Positions 1 to 8,925 of a DNA stretch of 64,000 bases are shown one piece after another. The stretch's first letter is position 1; each line of letters starts with the position of its first letter. Source of the DNA: CAVQBC01 sp963848415 (GTDB taxonomy: Bacteria; Actinomycetota; Thermoleophilia; Solirubrobacterales; Solirubrobacteraceae); NCBI GenBank assembly GCA_963848415.1, contig CAWKDN010000003.1:321993-385992 (forward strand). Reading direction: 5' to 3'. The notes beneath the pieces were generated by a model. The model was not told the DNA's origin and made no database searches. It was given only the letters and a program-made list of their open reading frames with translations. The position numbers and the translations under genes are program-made.

Positions 1-198
1 TTCCCGCTGGAGACGGGGATGCCGGGCGTGTTCGCGGCCGGCGACGTCCGGCACGGCTCCGTCAAGCGGGTCGCGTCGGCCGTCGGCGAGGGCTCGGTCG
101 CGATCCAGCTCCTCCACCGACTGTTCGCAGCCCATCCGCCCGCCCCGCGCGAGCGTCGCGACGCGGCGATCCCGTCGTCCTTCTCGAGCGTCGTGTAG
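1..198 (+). CDS. Thioredoxin-reductase-like FAD/NAD oxidoreductase, C-terminal end (partial)
   Basis: Only the last 65 codons are in the window; the gene starts upstream and stops at TAG 196-198. The visible peptide has the C-terminal FAD-binding signature of pyridine-nucleotide disulphide oxidoreductases (PGVFAAGDV near the beginning), followed by the helix VASAVGEGSVAIQLLHR that covers the flavin in thioredoxin-reductase-like proteins. Such enzymes move electrons from NAD(P)H through FAD to a disulphide or another acceptor in the cytoplasm. The active-site CxxC and NAD(P)-binding regions would lie upstream, so thioredoxin reductase proper cannot be separated from a related ferredoxin/flavodoxin reductase or from a fusion with a cyclic-nucleotide sensor domain. 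Confidence 0.8.
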   Translation, partial: FPLETGMPGVFAAGDVRHGSVKRVASAVGEGSVAIQLLHRLFAAHPPAPRERRDAAIPSSFSSVV

Positions 199-207
199 CG
201 GGCGTTC

Positions 208-1227
208 CTAGCGGAGGCACCTGAGCGTGACCTGGACGCGGACCTCGCGTTGCTTGAGCTTCTTGGTGGTGGCGGTCACGTCGTAGCTGCGCCGCCCGAC
301 CGTCCGGGCCTGCGTGCGGACGTCCCGCCCGTGCTTGCGGCTCGGCGGCGCCGCGGTCAGGAACTTCTCGACGTGACCTGCGTCGACCCGCCGGGTGCCG
401 TCCGGGCACGAGAAGCGCCGGGTGCGGCGGCTCTGGGCTCGTGGATGGAACTCGGAGGTCACCTCGGTCAGGCGCGGGTCGATGCGATGGACCCGGCGCC
501 GGTTGAACGGCCTGCTGCTCTCCTCGTAGAGATCGCCGAGCGAGCGTCCCTGAGCCTTCCGGAAGACCGCGGAGGCCTGGGAGAGCTGCGGAGGGTTGGG
601 CACGCCCTGGCCGCAGCAGTACTTCCCGCCGGCCTGCTGGTCCTCGATGTTGCCCGAACCGGAGCAGCCGACGAAGAACCTCCAGTACTGGGTCGTTCCC
701 GTGAACGCGGACTTCGCCCCGAGCCACACGTAGTAGCTGGCCTTCCCGGGATTGCTGAACGAGTTGCCGGGCGCGGGCGTGAGGTAGGTCACGGACTCTG
801 CGTATCCGCCGTTGCTGGTCGCCCACTGCTGGATCCCGGAGATGTGCCCCTCGCCGTACTGGCTCCAGTTGAACGGGGCGTCCGACGGGCAGAAGACCGT
901 CCCTGACGTCGGGTCGTTCAGGCCGTTGATCTTCATCCACCCCGTGTCCACCATCGAGCAGTAGGGCACGTTCCACTGCTGGAACGTGTTGGAGAAGCTG
1001 TCGTACGGGTCGGTCCACACGCAGGCGTGCGGATTGCCAGTAGCTGCAGCTTCCGGTCTCCCCCTGATCGCTTCCCCCGGCAACACACCGCCAGTTGCCG
1101 GCTCGGCGCCCTTCTGCAGCTCAAGGGCGGTGACCACGCCGGTGTCGCTCGCACTCTTGAACGGAGCAGCGGAGATGAAGGCACTGGCCGGCGCGGGAAG
1201 CAACACCGCGAGCGTGGTGAGCGCCAC
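208..1227 (-). CDS. Secreted protein of unknown function
   Basis: A 339-residue protein that I do not recognise. The GTG start at 1227 is followed at once by a hydrophobic stretch and an Ala-x-Ala site (LLPAPASA), so it looks exported. In-frame codons just upstream would add a basic stretch (QPFSRALRP) before the hydrophobic core and make a more normal signal peptide, but no ATG, GTG or TTG is available there; a CTG start or a one-base error near 1235-1265 would explain this. The mature part is rich in Tyr, Trp, Ser and Gly with several Cys (positions near CCGQG and VGCSGSG), which suggests disulphides. The last 100 residues are basic. It converges on the oxidoreductase gene to its left, 10 bases away. 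Confidence 0.6.
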   Translation of the reverse strand: MALTTLAVLLPAPASAFISAAPFKSASDTGVVTALELQKGAEPATGGVLPGEAIRGRPEAAATGNPHACVWTDPYDSFSNTFQQWNVPYCSMVDTGWMKINGLNDPTSGTVFCPSDAPFNWSQYGEGHISGIQQWATSNGGYAESVTYLTPAPGNSFSNPGKASYYVWLGAKSAFTGTTQYWRFFVGCSGSGNIEDQQAGGKYCCGQGVPNPPQLSQASAVFRKAQGRSLGDLYEESSRPFNRRRVHRIDPRLTEVTSEFHPRAQSRRTRRFSCPDGTRRVDAGHVEKFLTAAPPSRKHGRDVRTQARTVGRRSYDVTATTKKLKQREVRVQVTLRCLR

Positions 1228-1412
1228 AGCGACCAGAACGGGCCGGAGGGCGCGGGAGAACGGCTGGACATGAGGGCGATCTTCGCCCCGGCCGGCCCCA
1301 CGTCAACGCCGGTGATGCACGGAACGCATCGACCGGCGCCGACGCATTGCGCCGGGAGCCTCGCCGGTGCGCGCCGCAGCCTGGACTGGGCGCCCGTGCT
1401 GGGGTTGATGAA

Positions 1413-2010
1413 CCCTGTGGGCTACGAATGCTGCCGGCCCTGCGCGCGGAGCTGCGCGACCGCGGCGAGCCGTCCCCCGAGCTGCGCCAGATCTCCTGAC
1501 CGACGGCTTCGACCCGCTCGCCGGCCTCGTCGACGTGGGCATCTTCCCGCTGCCGATGAGCGGCCTGGAGCAGCTCGGCGTCGCGGTGCTCGCCCAGCGC
1601 CGGCCGTGGGTGGCGCTGTCCGCCGCCCATCCGCTTGCCAAGGGCGAGGAGGTGCGCTTCGCCGACCTGCGCGAGCTGCCCGGGATCCCGCCGCCGTCGC
1701 ACGAGCTGTGGGATCGCAACGTCGAGCTGCTCTTCCGCGCCCAGGGCCTGCCGCTCTACGTCGGCCCGTCTGCGACGTCGAGCTTCGACGTGCTCGCGCT
1801 GGTCGCCGAGGGCCGCGGTTGGACGTTCTCGGCGTCGCTGAGCGACTTCCATCCCTGGCCCGGCGTGGTCTTCCTCCCGGTGGCGGGGACGAGCGCTTCC
1901 GCATCGGCGCCGTCTGGGACGCCCGCCGCACGGAGACCCCCCGCGTGTCGGCGCTCGTCGCCGCGCTGCGGGCGGTCGCGCGGCGCCACGAGACGCCGAT
2001 CGAGGCCTGA
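1413..2010 (+). pseudogene. LysR-type regulator remnant (substrate-binding domain only)
   Basis: Pieces of a LysR effector-binding domain can be read in three frames. A short VGY piece and then LLPALRAEL lie at about 1415-1494. The next part, from LLTDGFDPLAG, runs from about 1493 to 1880 with the typical VDVGI, HPLA and FDVLALVAEGRG elements. The C-terminus (FRIGAVWDARR to the stop at 2010) is in another frame. The winged helix-turn-helix that should precede it is missing, since the upstream 150 bases do not encode one in any frame. The gene is therefore truncated at its 5' end and carries at least two indels. It is either a decayed regulator or a victim of the indel problem that affects the whole 1.4-5.7 kb stretch. 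Confidence 0.6.
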
Positions 2011-2025
2011 GCGGCACCCCCGCGC

Positions 2026-2753
2026 TCAGGGCGGGCGTGCTCGGCGGGCGCGGATCGCGAACGCGACGGCGGCGAGCAGGATGGCGACGAGCGCGATGCG
2101 ACTGGCCGTCTCGCCGGCGCGCTGGTAGGAGTCCGAGAACGCGTAGCCGAGCAGCGTGAAGGTGACCGTCCAGATGAGCGCGCTGAGCGACGCCGACGGG
2201 CAGCAGCCGGCGCAGCGGCATGCCCGAGCTGCCGGCGACGAACGGCATGGTCGCGCGCAGGAACCCGGTGAAGCGGCCGAGGAGCAGGGCCTTGGCGCCG
2301 TGGCGGGCGAAGAAGTCGTCGACGCGGGCGAGCGGCGCGGCCCGAGGGCGACCCGGCTGGCGTGGCGCTCGAGGAACGGGCGGCCGAGCCGGCGGCCCGA
2401 GCGAGGAAGCTCACGAGGTCGCCCGCGACGGCGGCGGCCCACGCCAGCGCGATGACGACGGGCAGCGAGACGTCGCCGCGCTCGGCGGCGACGCCCGCGA
2501 CCAGCAGCGCGAGCTCGCCGTGGATCACGAAGCCGACGAGCGCGCTCGTCTCGAGGAAGATCAGCAGCCGCGACGGCCGAGGTAGATCCACGCGCCGAGC
2601 GAGTCGGGTGGCGTCGGAGGCGGCGCCGGCGAGATCGGGGACCGGCGACGACGCCCGACCGCGATGGCGAGCGCCAGCGCGACGCCCGCGGTCGCCAGGC
2701 CGGCGGGCACGAAGCGGGCGGTGAGGACGGCAAGCGGCACGGATACGCGCCAT
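2026..2753 (-). pseudogene. DedA-family membrane protein, frame-disrupted
   Basis: Three reading frames together give a DedA/SNARE-associated membrane protein. The N-terminal part has LLIFLETSALVGFVIHGE and a hydrophobic segment ending in AGDLVSFLA. The central part has ARHGAKALLLGRF and FLRATMPFVAGSSGM, the family's most conserved block. The last frame gives ALIWTVTFTLLGY and a final membrane helix before the TGA at 2026. At least three single-base shifts are needed to join them. DedA proteins are inner-membrane transporters linked to undecaprenyl-phosphate or phospholipid flipping. It lies just downstream of the disrupted MMPL gene on the same strand, so the two may have been co-transcribed. 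Confidence 0.65.
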
Positions 2754-2828
2754 GCTCGCAGCGGCCCGAGCGGCGCACAACGCCGCGCGGCCGCCGCCCA
2801 GGCGCGCCCGGGCGGCGGCGTCGGCCTT

Positions 2829-4971
2829 CAGCGCGCGAGCTCGTGCGCTCGCGTCGCACGCGGCTCGGCGCGACGTCCCGCCGGCTCGGCCACAGCCGGT
2901 CGCCGAGCAGCGTCAGCGCCGCGGGGGCCATGAACAGCCGGACGAGCGTGACGTCGACGAGCACCGCGGTGGCGAGCCCGATGCCGGTCATCTTGATCAC
3001 CGGGTCGGGATCGGTCGCGAAGCCGAGGAAGACCGCGATCATGATCGCGCCCGCGGCGGTGATGATCTTCCGCGTGCCGGCCGAGGCGGCCGCGATCGCG
3101 GCGCGGTGGTCGCGCGTGGCGGTCCCACTCCTCGCGCACGCGCGAGAGCAGGAACACGTTGTAGTCGGTCGAGAGGCCGAACAGGATCGCGAACATGAAC
3201 AGCGGCACGTACGGGATCGACGGGCTGCTGCTCGACGCCGAGCAGGCTGCGCGCCGGCCGCGGTCTGGAAGCAGAGCGCGACGACGCCGTAGGCGGCGGC
3301 GATCGAGGCGAGGTTGAAGACGGCCGAGAGCAGCGAGATCCGCCAGGAGCGGAACGCGGCGAGCAGGAGCAGCAGCGAGAGCCCGACGACGGCGGCGGCG
3401 AACAGCGGGATGCGCGACGCGATCTTCTCCGCCTCGTCGCCGTAGCGCGCGGTCCGGCCGCCGACGTAGGCGGTCGCGCCGGTGTCGCCCAGCGCGGCCG
3501 GGATCGCCTGCTGCGCGCAGCCGGTCCACGAGCGCGCGCGTCCCGTCGTCCTGCGGGCCGCCGCGCGGCGTGACGGTGATCACCGCCGTGTCGCGCGCCG
3601 GGTTGAGCGTCGGCGCGGCTCACGTCCACGACGGCTCGGGATCGGCGCGCGAGCTCCCGCGTCGAGGCGCTCGAGCGCGGCCTCCGAGCCGCCGGCCGGC
3701 AGCGAGACGGCGACGACGAGCGGCCCGTTGACGCCCGGCGCCGAAGCCGTCGGCGAGCCGGTCGTAGGCCTGGCGCTGCGTCGTGTCCGGGCGTCAGGTT
3801 GCGGTCGTCGGGCTGGCCGAGCTCCAGGCCGGCCGCCGGGGCGGCGAGCGCGACGGTGACCGCACCGGCGCCGGCCAGCGCGAGCCACGGGCGCCGGGTC
3901 GCCCACGGCGCCCGCGGACGCCGCGCGCCGGCACGGGCGGGTTCGCCGCTGCGCTCGCGCGCGCGGCAGCAGCCGGCGCCCGGAGCGGGCGAAGCGCGCG
4001 GGCAGCAGGACGACGCACACGATCGCGCAGGCGAGCACGACGAGGCCCGGCGGCGACGCCGGCGCGGCCCACGAACGGGATGCCGGTGACGAGCAGGCCG
4101 GAGATCGAGACGAGCACGATGCCCGCGGCGGTGAGCGCGGAGTGGCCCGGCGGTCACGTTGGCGCGGCGGGCGGCCTCGAGCGGCGCGTGCCCGGCGCGC
4201 AGCTCCTCCTGCTGGCGCGACGCGAGCAGCAGCGCGTAGTCGATGCCGGCGCCGAGCCCGAGCATGCCGGCCAGCGTCGGCGCGAGGCCGGGGACGTCGG
4301 TCGCGGCGGCGGCCCACAGGAGCACGCCGAAGCCCGAGCCCGATGCCGGCGAAGGCGGCGCCGAGCGCGTTGCCCGCCGCGCGCAGGTTGCGCAGGACGG
4401 CGATCAGCAGCAGCACCGCGATCGCGAGGCCGACGACCTCGCCGACCGGGAACCCGCCGGTGGCCGCGCCGTCGATCGGCTCGCCGGACATCGCGACGTC
4501 CACGCCGGAGCGCGGCAGGCCGGCGGTGGCGTCCTCGAGACGCTCGCGCGCCGCGCGCGTCGAGCTCGGTGGCGGTCTGGTCGTAGCTCGACCGCCGCGT
4601 ACGCGGTGCGGCCGTCCTCGGACACCCGGCCGGGCGTCTGGAACGGGTCCTCGACCGCGACGACGTGCGGCTGGCGCGCGATCTCGGCGAGCGCCGCGCC
4701 GATCTGGCGCTCGCTGCGATCGAGCCGGCCGTCGGCGGCTGAACACGAGCGTGGCCGGCGGTGCCCGACTGCGCCGGGAAGCGCTCCTCGAGCAGGTCCT
4801 GCGCCTGCTGGGACTCGATCCCCGGGACGGTGAAGTCGTCCTTGAAGCGAGCCGCCGAGCGGCGATCGCCGGCGGCGATGAAGGCGATCAACCCCGAGCA
4901 GCACTGACGAGCGTCGCGGCGCGTGGCCGGCGACCGGCGGTGGTGGCGATGCGGGAGAGGAGAGAGGTCAT
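2829..4971 (-). pseudogene. MMPL/RND-family exporter, multiply frameshifted
   Basis: Fragments in all three minus-strand frames rebuild an MMPL-type exporter. The probable start is ATG at 4971 (MTSLLSRIATTAGRRPRA), then DDFTVPGIESQQAQDLLEE, the first membrane bundle with GLGAGIDYALLLASR, the second periplasmic domain, and the second bundle with FGLSTDYNVFLLSRVREEW and GFATDPDPVIKMTGIGLATAV. The C-terminus ends near 2829. The GxDY and TDYNVF motifs hold the proton-relay Asp-Tyr pairs of the family. At least six indels are needed to restore one frame. Members export lipids or drugs using the proton gradient. The divergent TetR gene and the operator between them suggest an inducible efflux system if the frame breaks are sequencing errors. 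Confidence 0.7.
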
Positions 4972-4990
4972 GACCGGTGACCATAACCAG

Positions 4991-5032
4991 ACTCAGTCTA
5001 AAAATCAACTGCAGTCTAAATTTAGACTGAGT
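4991..5032. promoter_or_regulatory. TetR-type operator between MMPL and TetR genes
   Basis: An AT-rich island in a GC-rich background. An 18-bp perfect palindrome, cagtctaaatttagactg, lies at 5012-5029. In addition actcagtctaaa at 4991-5002 is a perfect inverted copy of tttagactgagt at 5021-5032, so the half-site AGTCTAAA occurs three times. It sits 20 bases from the exporter start and 17 bases from the regulator start. That is the standard place for a TetR repressor to control both divergent genes. Confidence 0.75.
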
Positions 5033-5048
5033 GATAGTATTCGCGCGC

Positions 5049-5660
5049 ATGCCCGGCTTGAGGGAGCGCAAGAAGCACGCGACGCGGCTCGCCATCCACG
5101 AGGCCGGCGATGCGGCTGTTCGGCGAGCGGGGGTTCGCCGCGACGACGATCGACGAGATCGCCGAGGCCGCCGAGGTCTCGCGCGCGACGGTGTTCAGCT
5201 ACTTCCCGACGAAGGAGGACATCGTCTTCGGCGACGCGCCGGCCGCCGATCGAGGCGCTCGCCGCCGGCGCTGCGCGAGCGCGCCGGCGGGCAGAGCGAC
5301 GATCGCCACGGTGCGGGCCTGGCTCGGCGAGCTGACCGGCTGGCTCGAGCCGGAGCTCGTGCTCCAGCTGCGGCTGGTGCGGGAGGTGCCGGTCGTCGGC
5401 GCCCGCCGGCTGCAGCTCTACGGCGACGTCGAGCGCGCGATCGCGGAGGCGCTCGAGCGACGAGCTCGGGCCGGGCCAGCAGCTCGCGGCGCGGCTCGCG
5501 GCCGCCTCGCTGATGGCCGCGCTGCGCACCGCCGAGGAGACCGCCGCCGCGCGCATGGAGCAGCGAGGGCCGCGCGCTCGCCGACGCCGAGATCGCCGCC
5601 CTGCTCGACGACGCCGTGGCCTTCGCGGAGGCCGGCATCGCCGCGATCAGCGGCCGCTGA
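5049..5660 (+). pseudogene. TetR-family regulator, frame-disrupted
   Basis: ATG 5049 begins MPGLRERKKHATRLAIHEA, the usual first helix of a TetR protein. The frame then shifts, and AMRLFGERGFAATTIDEIA with EVSRATVFSYFPTKED follows from about 5108, which is the complete helix-turn-helix. Further shifts occur near 5250, 5470 and 5560. The C-terminus AVAFAEAGIAAISGR reaches a TGA at 5658-5660. The protein would be about 200 residues, normal for TetR, if the indels are removed. It is divergent from the MMPL exporter and shares the palindromic operator, so it is the likely repressor of that exporter. Confidence 0.7.
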
Positions 5661-5675
5661 GCCGCGCTCGCGTCC

Positions 5676-8600
5676 CTACTCCAGCAGCCCCTCCAGCGCC
5701 TGCTCGACCAGCGCCGCGCGCTCCTCGCCGCTCGCCAGCTGCTCGAGGCCGAAGCCCACCAACAGCGTGTCGCGCGTCGAGGTGCCGGCGGAGAGGTCGA
5801 TCAGCTGGCCGCCGAACTGCCAGTTGCCGTCGTTGGGCGGGCTGCCGGCGGGCGGGCCGCCGACCGTCCACGTGCTGGTCGCGCCCTCGAAGCCGTCCGC
5901 GTCGGTCACCGCGCCGTCGACCACGATCCGCGTGTCGTCCACGAACGCCCCGATGACGCCGGTGCTCGGGTCCGTGACGTAGGCGATCGACAGCTCGACC
6001 TGACCGCCCGCGTAGCCCGAGAGGTCGAACGCGACCTCGTCCCAGCCGTCGGTCGGTTCGGTGAACGCGTTCCAGCTGCCGCTCGTGCCCGCGGCGGCGC
6101 AGCCGGCGCCGCCCAGGTAGTGGCGCAGGAACGGGTGCAGCGCGAGCAGGAAGCCCGGGTCGCTGCACTCTGCCGGCGGGCGGGTGGTCGTGCCGCCGTT
6201 GAGATCGGGCAGCGTCGTCCAGTCGTCCTGGCCCGGTCTGCGCGCCTCGACGATCACGTGGTCGTAGCGCGTCTCGACGTTGAGCGAGAGCTGGAACTGC
6301 AGTTGCGCGCTCGTCGCCGCCGTCAGGTCGACGGTCTTCGACAGGCGCATGTAGGAGGAGTCGGCGTGCAGGGCCCCCGCGTAGCGCTCGCCTTCGACGG
6401 GCGTGTACGGGTCGCCCTCGACTTCGAACTCTGCCGCGCTGCGGCTGGCGAACTGCGGGAACTGGGCGACCGGCAGGACGTCGCTGGTCGCCTGAAAGAC
6501 ACCCGCCTCGTCGAGCGGGTTGTCGCCGTCGACGACCGGGCCGCCGAGCGTCCCCTCGTAGCCTGCGATCGGCTCGGCGATGCCCGTCACGCTGGTCGGG
6601 CCGCCGAGGCTGGTGCGCGTGTAGCCGCCGAGGTAGTACTGGCGGAAGTCGTCGGCCAGGATCAGGCAGTCCTCGAAGAAGCCGGCGACGGTGTCCACCA
6701 CGCACTCGGCGGTCGGGTCGCCGTTGAGGCCGTAGTAGAGCCCGCCGACCGCGCCGCTGATGCCGGGCAGGCCCTCGTGCTGGGCCGACTCGCCGGCGTG
6801 CAGCAGCTTGCCGCCGTCGTTGAGGTAGTCGCGCACCGCCATCGTCAGGTACTGCTGGCGCTCGGCCACCGCGATGTCCGGCAACTGGCCGAACGGGGTG
6901 GAGATCAGCGCGTCCTCGGGGTCCTGGGTGAGCCGGTTGTCGCCGAGATACCAGACCACGGCGTCGTAGTGCTCGAGCACGCCGAGGTCGTGCGGCACGC
7001 CCTGGGCATCGACGTCCCAGACGTCGGCCTCGTAGCCGGCGGCCTCGACCGCCGCGACGTGGGCGGCGGCGTACTTGGGCGCGTCGGTGCCGGCGGGGTA
7101 GGTCGGGTCGACGCCGGTGTAGTCCTCGTTGGCGAGCACGAGCACGTCGGCGTCGCTGTCCTCCTCGACGGTGTAGGTGAACGCCCGGCTCGTGACCCGG
7201 CCGCGGCCGCGCTGGCGGCCCTCGAACCAGACGCGGACGCGATCGCCCGGCTCCGCGCCGCGCACGCGGCCGCGCAGCTCGGCGTAGTAGTCGTCGTTCT
7301 CGTCGCCGTAGCGCTCACCCCCGTCCCACTCGGGCGCGAAGGTCGTGCGCACCCGCCCGCCGTCGATGCTGTAGCGCATGCGCACGCGCTGGAGCGCGCG
7401 CTTGGCCACGACGGCGACGGTCTGCGGATCGCCGTAGGAGACCTCGAACGTGTCGACGCGGAAGTTCTCCGCGCGCCGGCCGACCACCGACGCCGGGTCG
7501 TCCGGATCGTCGGCGGACCGCGCCACGGAGAGCGCGAAGGGGATGTTCTTCTCGAACTCGGCCTGCACGAGCCCCTCGTCGTCGGGGAACTCGAAGCCGC
7601 TGCCGCACTCCGCCGCCTCCCACTCGTCGTCGGGGTCGACGTTCGAGGCCGCCTCGCAGGTGGACATCTCCGGCGTGAAGCCGAGCGTGCCGTAGCGCTC
7701 GGTCATGTGCGTGTCGGTGTCGCCGTTGGTGGTGTAGAGCTCAGCCGAGATGTCCGGGTCATAGCCCGGGATGGCCGGCTCGGCGTCGTCGCCCGCCATC
7801 GCCTCGTAGATGACGTCGTCGGGCGTCGGGGTGGCAACCTGCCAGCCGGTCCCGTAGAGCAGCAGCTCGGCCGCGGAGTGGTAGTTGACGAAGAACTCGA
7901 AGTCGAGGCGGTCGACGAGCGCGTCGAGCGCCTGCGTCTCGGGCTCGGAACCCGGCCCCGGCCCGCGGAACGTCTCGCTCGCCGGGTTGGGGGAGGAGCC
8001 CTCGTTGTCGTAGCCCCACTTCGTCGGGTAGTTGCGGTTGAGGTCGACGCCGTCGCCGGCGGCGATCGTGCCGTCGCCGTTGTTGTCACGCAGGTTCTTG
8101 CGCCACAGCCGCTGGCCGGCCTGGAAGGTGAAGTCGTAGCCGTCGGGGTTGGCGACGGGGACGAACCACAGCTCGTTCTCGTCCACCAGCCGGCGGATCG
8201 CGCGGTTGTCCTCGTAGCCGTCGAGGACGTAGTGCATGAGCCGCCTGATCATCTCCGGGGTGATCCACTCGCGGGCATGCTGGGCGCCGAGGTAGAGCAC
8301 GGCGGGCTTGGCGCCGTCGCGCCGCGTGCGGGCGTTCTCGGACACCTTGAGCGCCACGATGTCCTGGCCGTTGACCGTGCGGCCGTAGTTGACGAGCTTG
8401 GCGATGCGGGGGTTGTCGGCCGCCGCCTGCTCGAACTCCGCCTTGATCCCGCCGGCGCCGCCGTAGCGCTTGAAGACCTCGAAGCCATCGGCCGCCAGCG
8501 CGGTCGCCCGCTGGGCCACGGACTGCCCCTCGAGGAGCTTGGTCTGCAACGCGAGGCCGTCGCGGCGCAGCGCCTGCGCCTGGCGGCCGCTGAGGATCGC

Positions 8601-8834
8601 CTCCACGCGGAGCCCGGCCTTCGCGCCGCCGCGGCCGCGCGCCCGCGTGACCTCGAGCTCGTGGCGGTCGACGCCGAGGTCGACGATGCGCTGCAGCTGA
8701 TCGCCGCTGACCTCACCGGTGTAGACGTCCAGGCGCTCTGAGGCGGTGTTCTGTCCCCGCTGCGCCGCGGCGGCCGTCGCCGGCAGCACCAGCAGCGAGA
8801 GAACCGCGACCATGACGGCCGAGAAGCGCAGCAC
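5676..8834 (-). CDS. Secreted M14-family zinc carboxypeptidase
   Basis: A 1052-residue exported enzyme. The N-terminal signal peptide ends at an Ala-rich cleavage site (TAAAAQ). The peptidase M14 domain covers about residues 120-430. Zinc ligands are His186 and Glu189 in QHAREW and His319 in NYHS; Arg267 in DLNRNY binds the substrate carboxylate, and Glu389 in FTPEMS is the general base. About 600 residues follow: a glutamine-amidotransferase-like alpha/beta domain (DVLVLANEDYTGVDPTYP, DAVVWYLGDN) that may be non-catalytic, and a jelly-roll or MAM-like beta region near the end (FVDDTRIVVDG). M14 enzymes remove C-terminal amino acids from peptides. It stands alone, 15 bases from the TetR gene, and converges with it. 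Confidence 0.9.
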   Translation of the reverse strand: MLRFSAVMVAVLSLLVLPATAAAAQRGQNTASERLDVYTGEVSGDQLQRIVDLGVDRHELEVTRARGRGGAKAGLRVEAILSGRQAQALRRDGLALQTKLLEGQSVAQRATALAADGFEVFKRYGGAGGIKAEFEQAAADNPRIAKLVNYGRTVNGQDIVALKVSENARTRRDGAKPAVLYLGAQHAREWITPEMIRRLMHYVLDGYEDNRAIRRLVDENELWFVPVANPDGYDFTFQAGQRLWRKNLRDNNGDGTIAAGDGVDLNRNYPTKWGYDNEGSSPNPASETFRGPGPGSEPETQALDALVDRLDFEFFVNYHSAAELLLYGTGWQVATPTPDDVIYEAMAGDDAEPAIPGYDPDISAELYTTNGDTDTHMTERYGTLGFTPEMSTCEAASNVDPDDEWEAAECGSGFEFPDDEGLVQAEFEKNIPFALSVARSADDPDDPASVVGRRAENFRVDTFEVSYGDPQTVAVVAKRALQRVRMRYSIDGGRVRTTFAPEWDGGERYGDENDDYYAELRGRVRGAEPGDRVRVWFEGRQRGRGRVTSRAFTYTVEEDSDADVLVLANEDYTGVDPTYPAGTDAPKYAAAHVAAVEAAGYEADVWDVDAQGVPHDLGVLEHYDAVVWYLGDNRLTQDPEDALISTPFGQLPDIAVAERQQYLTMAVRDYLNDGGKLLHAGESAQHEGLPGISGAVGGLYYGLNGDPTAECVVDTVAGFFEDCLILADDFRQYYLGGYTRTSLGGPTSVTGIAEPIAGYEGTLGGPVVDGDNPLDEAGVFQATSDVLPVAQFPQFASRSAAEFEVEGDPYTPVEGERYAGALHADSSYMRLSKTVDLTAATSAQLQFQLSLNVETRYDHVIVEARRPGQDDWTTLPDLNGGTTTRPPAECSDPGFLLALHPFLRHYLGGAGCAAAGTSGSWNAFTEPTDGWDEVAFDLSGYAGGQVELSIAYVTDPSTGVIGAFVDDTRIVVDGAVTDADGFEGATSTWTVGGPPAGSPPNDGNWQFGGQLIDLSAGTSTRDTLLVGFGLEQLASGEERAALVEQALEGLLE

Positions 8835-8925
8835 GTCGACACCCCGTTTCGATTTGACGCCGGATCGAAGCGCGGGAGTCTCCTCCGGTGAGGACGGGGT
8901 GTCAACGACGATGGCGGGCTCGCCG

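Noticed and set aside
4154..5095. Programmed frameshifting as an explanation for the MMPL gene
   Set aside because: Six or more shifts in different directions without slippery sites cannot be programmed.
6120..8741. Plus-strand open frame of 873 codons opposite the M14 gene
   Set aside because: It is the antisense shadow of a GC-rich gene; its product is Val/Ala/Arg-rich low-complexity sequence without motifs, while the minus strand has complete catalytic residues.
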